Below, piece by piece: positions 1-8,347 of a DNA stretch of 39,185 nucleotides. The notes beneath the pieces are model-generated. The model made no database searches. It had not been told where the DNA came from and saw only the letters and a program-made list of their open reading frames with translations. Source of the DNA: CAZIBG01 sp964536985 (GTDB lineage: Bacteria > Patescibacteriota > Saccharimonadia > Saccharimonadales > AWTP1-31); NCBI GenBank assembly GCA_964536985.1, contig CAZIBG010000006.1, forward strand, positions 1-39,185, written 5' to 3'. A program made the translations under genes and the position numbers. Each line of letters starts with the position of its first letter. Position 1 is the stretch's first letter.

Positions 1-497
1 GCGGCCACTGTAAAGCGCCAGAGGGAACTTAGAGCTGCAGGACCCAGGAGAGTAGGCTGAGCAATTGGTAAACGACGTAGCTCCCTTTTGGTGGCGAATA
101 CTCCGTACTCTACACTTACGCAGGTGGCCAGGGGTTCAGGCATGTAGTTTTCGTTACTGTAGTCGCGAGTTTCTTGGCTTGCTTCTGCCGCCCATATTTC
201 GTCTATGTAAGGTGCTACGGCAAAATGTCCCGGCCAGGAGTCTGTATTAAAGCCGTTCATTGCATTAAAGGCGCGGGCAGTTTGAGTGCGCATCACTTTA
301 GCTAAATATGTCTCGATTGATTTGGTTTTAATCACTCGAAATGCTTCTAAGGGGTCGCTGCCGATAAGGTGACCAACATTTTTTCCGTATGTAGCAGTAA
401 CGGCGCCATTAAAACGCTCGTGACCAGCGGGGTCGAGTAATAAGCATATTGAGCCTCTGTCTGGAAAGACTTCTGGAGTGTAGTGACCGGTCAACAT
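1..497 (-). CDS. Hypothetical protein, partial (C-terminus outside window)
   Basis: An open reading frame starts with ATG at 497 (reading left) and stays open for 165 codons to the window edge, so the C-terminus is missing. The protein begins MLTGHYTPEVFPDRG and has no signal peptide, membrane segment or motif that I recognise. It looks like a soluble globular protein with mixed charge and several aromatic residues. It starts 23 bases after the CCA end of the tRNA on the same strand, with a run of eight T and no clear hairpin between them, so it may be partly co-transcribed with the tRNA. I give no function. That the frame is real is supported by its uninterrupted length and by the lack of any better frame here. 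Confidence 0.6.
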   Translation of the reverse strand, partial: MLTGHYTPEVFPDRGSICLLLDPAGHERFNGAVTATYGKNVGHLIGSDPLEAFRVIKTKSIETYLAKVMRTQTARAFNAMNGFNTDSWPGHFAVAPYIDEIWAAEASQETRDYSNENYMPEPLATCVSVEYGVFATKRELRRLPIAQPTLLGPAALSSLWRFTVA

Positions 498-520
498 AAT
501 TACAGTTCAAATAAAAAAAA

Positions 521-597
521 TGGTGTCGGTGAGTGGATTTGAACCACTGACCCCAGGCTTATGAGTCCTGTGCTCTAACCAACTGAGCTACACCGAC
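521..597 (-). tRNA. tRNA-Met (CAU), probably elongator
   Basis: The minus strand folds as a full cloverleaf: acceptor GTCGGTG with CACCGAC, D-arm GCTC/GAGC, anticodon loop CTCATAA, T-arm AGTGG/CCACT with loop TTCAAAT, discriminator A and an encoded CCA (521-523). The anticodon CAU is at 563-561. It is not an initiator, because the first pair is G-C and the anticodon stem lacks the three G-C pairs. A CAU tRNA could also be the lysidine-modified tRNA-Ile2, but acceptor pairs 4 and 5 here are G-C rather than the C-G pairs known for E. coli tRNA-Ile2, so elongator Met is favoured. The last anticodon stem pair is an A-G mismatch. Confidence 0.9.
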
Positions 598-616
598 ACG
601 GCGTGTGAACTAACCG

Positions 617-625
617 ATTTTAGCA
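617..625 (-). promoter_or_regulatory. Extended -10 promoter of the tRNA
   Basis: On the minus strand TGC-TAAAAT forms an extended -10 box. Transcription would start near 610, giving a leader of about 13 bases before the tRNA. The queA -10 faces the other way at 655. Confidence 0.6.
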
Positions 626-654
626 TATTTATCCCTGTTAGGCTAGAGATGCAG

Positions 655-660
655 TATACT
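655..660 (+). promoter_or_regulatory. -10 box of queA (near leaderless)
   Basis: TATACT ends 8 bases before the queA ATG, so transcription would begin within about two bases of the start codon. No Shine-Dalgarno sequence is present. Confidence 0.6.
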
Positions 661-668
661 AAGTAGCT

Positions 669-1694
669 ATGCAATTAGCAGACTACGATTACAACCTACC
701 AGATAGCGTTATCGCCATCCATCCACCAGTTACTCGGGGAGATGCAAAACTCCTACATTTAGACCGTAAAAGTGGCCAGGTTCAGGACGGTATGTACCGA
801 GATTTAGCTGACCAACTGCAGACTGGTGACGTGCTGGTCATTAACAACACCAGGGTGATTCCAGCTCGGTTGCTAGCTAAAACAGAAGATGGAGCAGAGC
901 GCGAGCTGCTACTACTAGAAAAACATGGCCAGGAAAGCGACCACCATAGTTCGCTGGTTATGTACCGACGTAAACTGCATGCTGGGCAGGTTCTGCACAT
1001 TGATGATGTTGCGATAAAGATAGATGAGGTATACCAAAATGGGACCGCTCAGATATCGAGCGATACGGATCTATGGGCATTGGCCGAGCAGAAGGGGGAG
1101 GTGCCACTGCCACCGTACATGCACCGCCGCGAAGAGCAGGGCGACCGTGAACGATACCAAACAGAGTTCGCCCGCGAAAAGGGTTCAGTGGCAGCACCTA
1201 CGGCCAGTTTGAATCTTACTAATCAGTTATTGGAAAAGATCCGTTCTAAAGGTGTTACGGTTGTCGAACTCACACTACATGTTGGCCTGGGAACCTTTAT
1301 GCCAATTCGTGTTGATGATCTTACTAAGCATAAGATGCATCAGGAGTATTTCGAGATTCCCGACCAGACGGCCGCGGCAATAAAGCAGGCCAAAGAGCAG
1401 GGTAGGCGCGTTATTGCTGTTGGAACAACCGTTACTCGTACTTTGGAATTTGCCGCTGAAAAGATTCTAGCTGGCGAAACTCAGATACGCGGGGAAGCCG
1501 ACATCTTTATTTACCCAGGTTATGAATTTAAGATAATCGATGGGCTACTTACTAACTTCCATGCTCCGCACTCTACCGTGTTGATGATGACCGCTGCCTT
1601 TGCCGGCTGGAATCTCTTGAAGCCAGCCTACGAACATGCCGTAACCAGCGGTTATATGTTACTAAGCTATGGCGACAGTATGTTGATTATCTAA
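669..1694 (+). CDS. queA: S-adenosylmethionine:tRNA ribosyltransferase-isomerase QueA
   Basis: QueA transfers and isomerises the ribosyl group of S-adenosylmethionine onto 7-aminomethyl-7-deazaguanine in tRNA, making epoxyqueuosine at the wobble position of GUN-anticodon tRNAs. The 341 residues match the usual family length. Typical QueA segments are visible: DYxLPxxxIAxxP at the N-terminus, GDVLVINNTRVIPARL, the LTLHVGLGTFMPI block, and the C-terminal LLTNFHAPHSTVLMM with LLSYGDSMLI. The gene has its own near-leaderless promoter and converges on the next gene with a 4-base overlap. Tgt, which inserts the base that QueA modifies, lies about 5 kb downstream in its own unit. No preQ1 biosynthesis gene is visible here, so the base may be salvaged (inference). 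The protein is cytoplasmic. Confidence 0.96.
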   Translation: MQLADYDYNLPDSVIAIHPPVTRGDAKLLHLDRKSGQVQDGMYRDLADQLQTGDVLVINNTRVIPARLLAKTEDGAERELLLLEKHGQESDHHSSLVMYRRKLHAGQVLHIDDVAIKIDEVYQNGTAQISSDTDLWALAEQKGEVPLPPYMHRREEQGDRERYQTEFAREKGSVAAPTASLNLTNQLLEKIRSKGVTVVELTLHVGLGTFMPIRVDDLTKHKMHQEYFEIPDQTAAAIKQAKEQGRRVIAVGTTVTRTLEFAAEKILAGETQIRGEADIFIYPGYEFKIIDGLLTNFHAPHSTVLMMTAAFAGWNLLKPAYEHAVTSGYMLLSYGDSMLII

Positions 1695-1996
1695 GCGGTC
1701 TTTTGTTCGAGCTTTTTTATTCTATGTTCATGATCTTGCACTTGGACGTCTACTTCAGACGTATAGGCAATAGCGGTGCTCTCTATTGCACCGTGTAATT
1801 CTTCGAATTTAGTGCTCAGCTCTGTGCGAACACCATCTATCTTGGTATCAAGTCTTGCGAGACCGGTGTCTATTTTTGTATCAAGTCTGTTCTCTACCTG
1901 GGAGAGGTCGTCTTTGGTGGCCAAGTGGGCAGTCTTCTGCGATATTTCAGCAGAAATAAACTGTTTTAAGTCTTCAAAGAGTTCCACCATGTTCAT
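1691..1996 (-). CDS. Small hendecad coiled-coil protein
   Basis: This 101-residue protein has no signal peptide or membrane helix. Residues 37-69 are three successive 11-residue units: RLDTKIDTGLA, RLDTKIDGVRT and ELSTKFEELHG. Such hendecads normally form straight or slightly right-handed coiled coils, so the protein probably makes a helical bundle or rod and self-associates. The rest is also charged and helical (VELFEDLKQFI at the start, HRIKKLEQK at the end). The start ATG at 1996 is exactly 6 bases from an extended -10 box, so the mRNA should be leaderless, which supports this being a real gene. It converges on queA and is divergent from the large gene at 2114. The function is unknown. Confidence 0.7.
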   Translation of the reverse strand: MNMVELFEDLKQFISAEISQKTAHLATKDDLSQVENRLDTKIDTGLARLDTKIDGVRTELSTKFEELHGAIESTAIAYTSEVDVQVQDHEHRIKKLEQKTA

Positions 1997-2002
1997 GGGC
2001 TC

Positions 2003-2011
2003 ATTTTATCA
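2003..2011 (-). promoter_or_regulatory. Extended -10 promoter, leaderless coiled-coil gene
   Basis: On the minus strand TGA-TAAAAT is followed by six bases and then ATG at 1996, placing the expected transcription start on the A of the start codon. Confidence 0.65.
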
Positions 2012-2080
2012 CCTGCCACCACCAAAGAAAATTGCTATTGATATCTGTTTGAACGTAGTTGGGTCTAACAGATGTAAGCG

Positions 2081-2089
2081 TGGTAGAAT
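2081..2089 (+). promoter_or_regulatory. Extended -10 promoter for the large beta-rich gene
   Basis: TGG-TAGAAT predicts a start near 2096. The first ATG in such a transcript (2100) opens a 5-codon frame that ends at the ATGA (2114-2117) where the 884-codon frame begins. Confidence 0.5.
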
Positions 2090-2113
2090 TAAGGTAAGCA
2101 TGAGCGTAAAAAA

Positions 2114-4768
2114 ATGAGGCTGTCTGTAGGCACATTTCGGAAGGGTTACTCGACTTTTAAAAATAGTCGATTTTTGCGCCTTCTGCATAAAACACGCTAC
2201 GTAACGGTGCCGGCTGGATCAACTGTAGGTATGGAGTTGGTTGGACCCAATGTAATTGTTAGAGCTAATGGAGTCGTGGTTGGTATCTACAATGGAACGG
2301 TGGCTTTACAGAGCCAGATACAGGGCACTCGAGTTGGTTTTGCATCTACAAACAATAACACTGCACTTATTCAATTTGATGACTTTAAGGTGTCTGAACT
2401 GTCGCCAGCAGTTTCTTTAACGGGCTGCGGAGATGCACTCGGTAACAACAACATGTCTTTCCCGCCGTCAGTCGATAGGTATGCCGTAGCACCAGGTAAC
2501 TGGTCGTCTACCACCATGTGGTCAGCTTCGAGCGGGGGATCGCCGGGAGCAAGTGTGCCATTGCCTCAGGACAATGTGTTCTTTAATGCTTTGTCGGCTT
2601 CTGGAAATTATATAGCTGATATGCCGAGGCTTGGCGCAGACATGATATTTACGGGATTTACTCGAACGTTTACGATCCCAAATTCTGTATCATTCTACGG
2701 AACCATTACGCTCTCTAGTAGTATGACGTTCACTGTAACAGGCGTGACACAGATTAATATGCGTGGACGATCGACGCACACTATTACTACTGCAGGTAAA
2801 TCATGGACAGATAACGGCTATGGTACTCAGATAATTGCTCCTGGTGGTTCATATAGTATGCAGGACCAGTGGTCGGGTACTAGCTTTTACTTGTCAGTCT
2901 TGGCCGGTACTTTTACCACCAACAACTACAATATTAATGGATCTTCCTTTCAGACTGCGGGGTCGGCTGCACGGGTTGTGAACTTTGGCACCTCAACAAT
3001 TACTTTGACGTTTTCAACATTTTGGACAGTGAGTGGAGCCTCATATGCAGTAAATGCCCAGAACTCCGTCATTGTACTCAGTCCAAATACAAATGGCTTT
3101 AGGACATTTGCCGGCGGAAATGTAATATACGGCACTTTGCGACATATAGGGCCAACATCTCTGCATCAGCTAAATATTTCTGGTAATAACTATTTTGACA
3201 TATTAGAAATTGGCCCACAGAGATCAATTGTATTCACCAGCACTTCAATGAACACCGTAAAAAATTGGATTGCTAGTGGGGTGAATAACGGCTTCCAGGC
3301 GTTTACCGGTGGGCAGGCTGGTACGTCCGCAGGAGTGTATATAAACGATACACCCGTCCTCCGTGTTGCAAGCGATATCTCGATAGTTGCTAAGTTAACA
3401 ATGCCATCTTGGGCAAGCGGTGCATATGGCTGTATTGTTGCCAAAAATAACACGGCAATTACTACTGGATATGTTTTTAGGATAGGACCCACTGGGTTTT
3501 TGAATGCATTTATAGGTAGCGTACAGGTTACCAGCAGTGCATCGGTAACCGGTATATTTGGTCCAGGCAGCACCGGCTGGGTTAGGTTTTCATGGTCCGA
3601 CAGCGCAAACCAAATAACCTTTTATACATCGCCCGACGGAGTAACCTGGACGCAGCTCGGAACAACTTCAGCACTGTCTTCGGTTGGAATACCTACATCA
3701 GCTGATGCTCTGTATATCGGGCAGCGTAATTCGAATGACCCTCTGGTTGGCTCTATGCATAGGCTTATGATTTACTCGGACACTAGTTTAACCACAAAAG
3801 TAATTGATGTCGACTTTTCTGCCAAGACATTTGGCGCCAATACGTTTACAGAGAGTTCCCTAAATGCCCTTACCGTTAATATTACCGGTCCCCTATGTCG
3901 GGCTGGGGATGGGCGCGTGCTCGTTGCGGCCACAACGGCAGCATCGCCAGCATACCTAGAGCTTGTCGGGCCTATCGACTCTCTTGATTATCAAACAGTT
4001 CAGGATATATATTCAACCATTCCCTTTAAGTATTACACCGGGGCGAACTCGGTAAGTATTTCCGGGAATACAAACGTTGAATTTTCCGCCCCATTACCAT
4101 CCCAACCATACATAGTCCGTCAATCTGATGTCACCAACAACGTAAATGCTCTTACTGCGGTATTTCCATTCGGTGCATCGGCGACGGCAGGTAACTTACT
4201 AGTGGTTGCCTATACAGCTCTTACCAATCCGGGAGTAGTAACAACACCTGCAGGCTATACCTTGATAGATAGCATTAGCTTTACGGCTGGTGCTGCTCCA
4301 GTAGTAACCTTCAGCAAAATTGCCAGTGGAGGAGAGGCAAATGTTTTAATTGCCACCTCGGCCATTGCTAGCGGGACAATTAAACTATTTGAGATTGGTG
4401 GATTCTCGGGCACTCCACTTTTGGATGCTAAAGACGAGGCTGCTCATTCGGTCCCGGGTAATTTTAACCTAGCTACAGGTACTGGGGTGACTAACACCGG
4501 TAACCCGGCAATTGCTCTAGCCTATTGGGGAATGAACGGCGGAATGGGGGCGTCTGTTTCTTTTAGTAACGGATACAAGGAGGCCCGCTGGGCAACGCAG
4601 ATGACGAATCTCCATGTTGCCGTTAAGTTGCTGACGACATTGTCCAGCAATACTACAACACATACATGGACTACCTCGCGATCTGGTTCGGCCCAGCTTA
4701 TAATTTTTAGCGGACTAACCATAAGTGGAGGCGATCATAATCTTCCGTTACTCGGAGTGGGCTCGTAG
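2114..4768 (+). CDS. Large beta-rich LamG-like protein, probably 5'-truncated
   Basis: The 884-residue protein is rich in Ser, Thr, Gly and Asn, as in extracellular or phage-tail beta proteins. Unlike the other surface proteins here it has no signal peptide or membrane helix. Residues about 22-95 (VRANGVVVGIYN ... IQFDDFKVSEL) resemble only the C-terminal half of a concanavalin/LamG-like domain, so the gene seems to have lost its 5' part. A second LamG-like region lies at about 415-560 (ISIVAKLTM ... MHRLMIYSD), preceded by a section with WSSTTMWSASSGG and repeated beta-strand motifs. There is no C-terminal anchor. Just before the start is a 7-A run: one extra A would fuse MSVKK to this frame. 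It may be a degraded secreted protein, a phage-derived fibre or a phase-variable gene. The function is unassigned. Confidence 0.65.
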   Translation: MRLSVGTFRKGYSTFKNSRFLRLLHKTRYVTVPAGSTVGMELVGPNVIVRANGVVVGIYNGTVALQSQIQGTRVGFASTNNNTALIQFDDFKVSELSPAVSLTGCGDALGNNNMSFPPSVDRYAVAPGNWSSTTMWSASSGGSPGASVPLPQDNVFFNALSASGNYIADMPRLGADMIFTGFTRTFTIPNSVSFYGTITLSSSMTFTVTGVTQINMRGRSTHTITTAGKSWTDNGYGTQIIAPGGSYSMQDQWSGTSFYLSVLAGTFTTNNYNINGSSFQTAGSAARVVNFGTSTITLTFSTFWTVSGASYAVNAQNSVIVLSPNTNGFRTFAGGNVIYGTLRHIGPTSLHQLNISGNNYFDILEIGPQRSIVFTSTSMNTVKNWIASGVNNGFQAFTGGQAGTSAGVYINDTPVLRVASDISIVAKLTMPSWASGAYGCIVAKNNTAITTGYVFRIGPTGFLNAFIGSVQVTSSASVTGIFGPGSTGWVRFSWSDSANQITFYTSPDGVTWTQLGTTSALSSVGIPTSADALYIGQRNSNDPLVGSMHRLMIYSDTSLTTKVIDVDFSAKTFGANTFTESSLNALTVNITGPLCRAGDGRVLVAATTAASPAYLELVGPIDSLDYQTVQDIYSTIPFKYYTGANSVSISGNTNVEFSAPLPSQPYIVRQSDVTNNVNALTAVFPFGASATAGNLLVVAYTALTNPGVVTTPAGYTLIDSISFTAGAAPVVTFSKIASGGEANVLIATSAIASGTIKLFEIGGFSGTPLLDAKDEAAHSVPGNFNLATGTGVTNTGNPAIALAYWGMNGGMGASVSFSNGYKEARWATQMTNLHVAVKLLTTLSSNTTTHTWTTSRSGSAQLIIFSGLTISGGDHNLPLLGVGS

Positions 4769-4777
4769 AGTGGAAGC

Positions 4778-6529
4778 CTAGAAGCGGTGAACACCGTCGA
4801 TTGAAGATGGGCGTTTAACGACTTGGATATGAATGCGGTAGCGGAGTAGGGGTATAGTAACTACTTTTAAGTGATGCCCAAAGGTGTACGAGACGCTCGG
4901 ATCAATTGCTGTCAGTGGTTGTTTGTGTTTGCGGTAATCCCGATATATAACTATCAGTACGGCTAGGATTATGGAAATAAGTATCGCTGAGGAGATGGTT
5001 ATGACTCCGGTAACGGCTAAGGTTTCAGCTTTCTTGTCTGCTGAGGCAACTGGCGCGGCGGTAACAGTGGTGCCTTCGAATTCATAAGCTCCAATATCGT
5101 AGGCGCTGCCTTGTGGCCGGGCAACTCCACGTTGATCGGTAGTGATCCCAAGTACTGTGGTGCCAGCGTTAACGGGAATGGCTCCAGCTGTTAGCGGTCT
5201 AACCCATGTATCATTTACTTCTACTAGTGCCGATAGTCCAGCCGCTTTGTCGTTGAGATCACTGGTTTCATCAAAGATTGTTGAGCAAGTGGAATCGGAG
5301 CTAAAGTTATGGCCAGCGGAAATTGGCGCGAAGAAGTTGCTGCTTGCAGGAACGCAATTGCGAGGCGTAGTCTCGTCTAAGTTATTGCTAAGTAGAACAT
5401 TGCTAAATTCTACGGTTGGGGCCAATTGGGCACCAGATATAAATCCAATTGCGGCGGGTGCCTCGGGTAAGCCAATATCGCCAGTCCTGGTATTATCGGC
5501 GATGGTGATATTGCGAACAGTACCAGCCGCAGGATCGTTTTCGTCAGAGAACATAAAGAAAGCTGAGTAGGTAGTGGTGTTATTACTTACAGTGACATTA
5601 TCTACATCGACAGTATATCCGCCACTTTTCGAGACAATGAACAGACCTCCCTCTCCGTCATTATTGACGACTGAACTATTATGAAGTTCTACGGTTTGAT
5701 TTGTGCCTACAAAGGGGGAGATTCCCATCCCGCTTCCTTCGTTATCGTAGCTATCTATTTGATTCATCTCAGTGTTCTGTGCTGCGACACCCAAGCCACT
5801 AATATTGGAATTATTGTGAGAATCTACATTGTTAAGAGTTGCTTGTGTCCCTCTTAGCTCAATCGCACCATCTTGGTTGCTCGGCGTGCCAAGCGTATTA
5901 TCATGGACATCAACATTGTTCAGGTTAATGGTCTCGAAATTAGAAGCATAAAGTCCAGCGCCAGAATTGCCTTGGTTAGTATTTCCCCTGACTATAGAAT
6001 CGGTTATGTTGAAGGTAAACTCATCACTACCCGACTGCGTAATATTTATGCCACTCCATGTTGACGACGTCGAGGCGTTCTCCCAAATAGTGTCGTTTAT
6101 GGTCACGTTGCCATCGCCGCTACCAGATATGCCAAATCCATTTTTTACGGTTAGATGAGAGATACTCAAATCGCCATCACCCTTGTTTATTCCATAATCT
6201 GTATCAATATTTAATACCGTTCCGGAGCGTGATTGGCCAACCAGGCTGACTGCAGAAGATGTAGAAAGGTTAATAACGCTAATAGTGTAAGCTCCGTCGG
6301 GGATAGAAATAGTATCGGCACCCGAGCCAGCGGGGCAGGCATCAACCGATGCATCGGTGTTGGCGGCCTCAACCGCTTCGTATAAAGAGCAGTTACCGTT
6401 AACTGTTTGATCGGTGGCGCCTGGAGTTACTGATATAGCTGCTGCCTGGGCATGCTGGGTTGAGACCAAAAGTACTGCTGCTATGACAAGGCCGGTTGCC
6501 GATGTAAGTATTCTCTTATTTTTTAGCAT
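4778..6529 (-). CDS. CSLREA-type surface protein with LAxTG motif and conserved inner tail (copy 1)
   Basis: The 583-residue protein starts with a signal peptide (hydrophobic 12-22, likely cut after AQA near residue 29). It then has a CSLREA-like segment (NGNCSLYEAVEAAN, residues 44-57) and a long Asn/Asp-rich parallel beta-helix region with repeats such as LNNVDSHNNS and LHNSSVVNN. At 504-508 is LAVTG, followed by a membrane helix (about 509-529) and a tail of about 54 residues containing DYRKHK, GHHLKVVTIP and RYRIHI. LAxTG is the known target variant of class E sortases, but the tail is far longer than in usual sortase substrates. The protein at 19202-21037 is a paralogue with the same tail. 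It probably sits on the outer surface as an adhesin-like stalk. The gene is divergent from tgt and converges on the 2114 gene with a 9-base gap. Confidence 0.8.
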   Translation of the reverse strand: MLKNKRILTSATGLVIAAVLLVSTQHAQAAAISVTPGATDQTVNGNCSLYEAVEAANTDASVDACPAGSGADTISIPDGAYTISVINLSTSSAVSLVGQSRSGTVLNIDTDYGINKGDGDLSISHLTVKNGFGISGSGDGNVTINDTIWENASTSSTWSGINITQSGSDEFTFNITDSIVRGNTNQGNSGAGLYASNFETINLNNVDVHDNTLGTPSNQDGAIELRGTQATLNNVDSHNNSNISGLGVAAQNTEMNQIDSYDNEGSGMGISPFVGTNQTVELHNSSVVNNDGEGGLFIVSKSGGYTVDVDNVTVSNNTTTYSAFFMFSDENDPAAGTVRNITIADNTRTGDIGLPEAPAAIGFISGAQLAPTVEFSNVLLSNNLDETTPRNCVPASSNFFAPISAGHNFSSDSTCSTIFDETSDLNDKAAGLSALVEVNDTWVRPLTAGAIPVNAGTTVLGITTDQRGVARPQGSAYDIGAYEFEGTTVTAAPVASADKKAETLAVTGVITISSAILISIILAVLIVIYRDYRKHKQPLTAIDPSVSYTFGHHLKVVTIPLLRYRIHIQVVKRPSSIDGVHRF

Positions 6530-6542
6530 AACTACAATTACT

Positions 6543-6564
6543 AGTATACCTTATTTGCTATACT
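6543..6564. promoter_or_regulatory. Back-to-back -10 boxes of the surface-protein gene and tgt
   Basis: The minus strand has TATACT at 6548-6543 (13 bases before the ATG at 6529) and the plus strand has TGC-TATACT ending at 6564 (11 bases before the tgt ATG). The boxes are only 10 bp apart, so two polymerases could not bind at once. Confidence 0.6.
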
Positions 6565-6575
6565 GTTGACCGAAG

Positions 6576-7799
6576 ATGAAAGATTACAACTTTACCATTA
6601 CCAAAAAACTGGATGGCACGATGGCCCGTACAGGGGTGCTTCATACACCACATGGCGACATACAGACCCCGGCATTTATTGTGGGCGGCACACAAGCAAC
6701 AGTCAAAACCTTGACACCCGAAATGGTCAAAGCCATGAATGGCCAAGCAGTGCTGTCTAATACGTATCATTTAATGCTTCGTCCTGGTGCCGATGTCGTG
6801 GAGCAGGCTGGTGGGTTAGCAAGATTCATGAACTGGAACGGGCCGACCTTCACTGATAGTGGTGGCTTCCAGGTGTTTAGCCTGGGTATGGCCTATAAAA
6901 AAGGTATTGATGCGACATCACATAGCACCAAAGGGGATGCTAAGCAGGCTAAGCATAACGGAAGTCAGTTAGCTAAAGTTGACGACGAGGGCGTCAGCTT
7001 TAGGTCACACATAGACGGTAGCAAACTACGTATGACCCCAGAAAGTAGCATGCAGTTACAGTGGCAAATAGGGGCCGATATTCACATGGCCTTTGACGAA
7101 CTAACTTCGCCTTTGGCCGATCCGTCATATGTCCGGGTGGCCCTGGATCGCACCCATGCTTGGGCCGAGCGCTGTGTTACTGAACATGCTAAGCAATGGG
7201 AATCCCACCAAAAGCAAAACCGGCCTTATCAGGCCTTATGGCCGGTGGTACAGGGCGGAAGAAGTGAAGATTTACGCCGAGAATCAGCGCAGTTCCTTGG
7301 TAGCTTGGACGTTGATGGGTTTGGTATTGGCGGCGTGTTCGAACCGGGCGAGATCCCCGATGTTGTTCGCTGGATAAACGAGGAATTACCCGAAGAAAAG
7401 CCAAAGCATTTACTTGGCATTGGTAGTGCCGTCAGTGATTTATTCCTTGGTGTTGAGTACGGCATCGACACATTCGACTGCATTGCCTTTACGCGCCAGG
7501 CACGCAACGGAAGTATTTACACAACCACCGGGAAATTAAATATAACCAATGCAAAATTTAAGCAAGATTTTACACCTATCGATGTAGAATGTGCTTGCTA
7601 TACCTGCGCTAACTTTACGCGCGCCTATTTGCATCACTTGCTTAAGGCCGATGAAGTACTAGGGCTAACATTGGCTTCTATTCATAACGAATATTTTGTG
7701 GTGCATGTCGTCGACCTTATTCGTGAGTCCATACAAAACAACACATTCTTTGATTTAAAAAAGCAGTACCTAAAGTACTATTCTGCCGGCTCTAAGTAG
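6576..7799 (+). CDS. tgt: Queuine/preQ1 tRNA-ribosyltransferase Tgt
   Basis: Tgt exchanges guanine 34 of GUN-anticodon tRNAs for preQ1 (in bacteria), the step before QueA. Hallmarks in the 407-residue protein are DSGGFQVFS with the catalytic base Asp94, the substrate-binding block LGIGS, GIDTFDC (residues 296-302) with the nucleophilic Asp, FTRQARNG, and the zinc site CACYTC with a later His in LASIHN. The protein is longer than most Tgt (about 370-380 residues), largely through an insertion around residues 110-140 (HSTKGDAKQAKHNGSQLAKV). The start follows an extended -10 box by 11 bases, leaving a leader of only about 5 bases without a Shine-Dalgarno site. The 3' end overlaps the convergent HAD gene by 22 bases. 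Confidence 0.95.
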   Translation: MKDYNFTITKKLDGTMARTGVLHTPHGDIQTPAFIVGGTQATVKTLTPEMVKAMNGQAVLSNTYHLMLRPGADVVEQAGGLARFMNWNGPTFTDSGGFQVFSLGMAYKKGIDATSHSTKGDAKQAKHNGSQLAKVDDEGVSFRSHIDGSKLRMTPESSMQLQWQIGADIHMAFDELTSPLADPSYVRVALDRTHAWAERCVTEHAKQWESHQKQNRPYQALWPVVQGGRSEDLRRESAQFLGSLDVDGFGIGGVFEPGEIPDVVRWINEELPEEKPKHLLGIGSAVSDLFLGVEYGIDTFDCIAFTRQARNGSIYTTTGKLNITNAKFKQDFTPIDVECACYTCANFTRAYLHHLLKADEVLGLTLASIHNEYFVVHVVDLIRESIQNNTFFDLKKQYLKYYSAGSK

Positions 7800-8341
7800 C
7801 GCTTCATCACCCGGCGTTCGCGACGGCGAGTAAATAGAATGCGGTCGTACCAGTAATCAAAACCATTTGGTTTTACCAAGACGGTAAACAGCCCGCTGGT
7901 GTTGCCTCCATATACATCGCCCCGCAGTTTATCGCCAATCATTACGCATTCAACAGGATCGGCTTGAAGGGCAGTTAGAATTTTCTGAAAAAATAATTTA
8001 TTAGGTTTGCGCACAATCCACCACCTATGCCAGAATGGCTGAAAAACTCGGGCCTTGAGTGATACGCCATACCCCGTAAGATTAAGCATGTTATTACTTG
8101 CTATATTGAGCGAAGAAAAGCCATGGTGCTTCATGATGTCCATCAGGAATTTTATGGTCGCAGGCTCTAGTTTACGGGTCATTTTTTTGCGCAAAGTTAG
8201 GTCTAAATCAATCAACAGGTGCTTAACTCCCAGCTTCTTTAGGGCTTTAAAATCAATATCCAAAACCGAGTCGGCAGTAAAATCAGGTACAAAAAGAGGT
8301 CGTTTATCTTTGGGAATGGTTTGCAAGTAGAACGGTTTCAT
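7778..8341 (-). CDS. YqeG-family HAD phosphatase
   Basis: This is a HAD superfamily (IIIA type) hydrolase of the YqeG kind, a probable cytoplasmic phosphatase with unknown substrate. Motif I is LLIDLDLTL (DxDxT), motif II is ASNN, the conserved Lys is in KPNKLFF, and motif IV is GDKLRGDVYGGN. I place the start at ATG 8341 (MKPFYLQTIPKDK, 187 residues) rather than at the upstream ATG 8395, because a good promoter (TTGGAT, 17 bp, TACAAT) ends exactly 6 bases before 8341, giving a leaderless mRNA. The longer frame would begin upstream of that transcription start. The gene is divergent from the VKOR gene and its 3' end overlaps tgt. Confidence 0.85.
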   Translation of the reverse strand: MKPFYLQTIPKDKRPLFVPDFTADSVLDIDFKALKKLGVKHLLIDLDLTLRKKMTRKLEPATIKFLMDIMKHHGFSSLNIASNNMLNLTGYGVSLKARVFQPFWHRWWIVRKPNKLFFQKILTALQADPVECVMIGDKLRGDVYGGNTSGLFTVLVKPNGFDYWYDRILFTRRRERRVMKRYLEPAE

Positions 8342-8347
8342 AAACTC

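Noticed and set aside
65..250. 61-codon frame on the plus strand
   Set aside because: It lies entirely opposite the longer, uninterrupted minus-strand frame that starts at 497, and it has no start signals.
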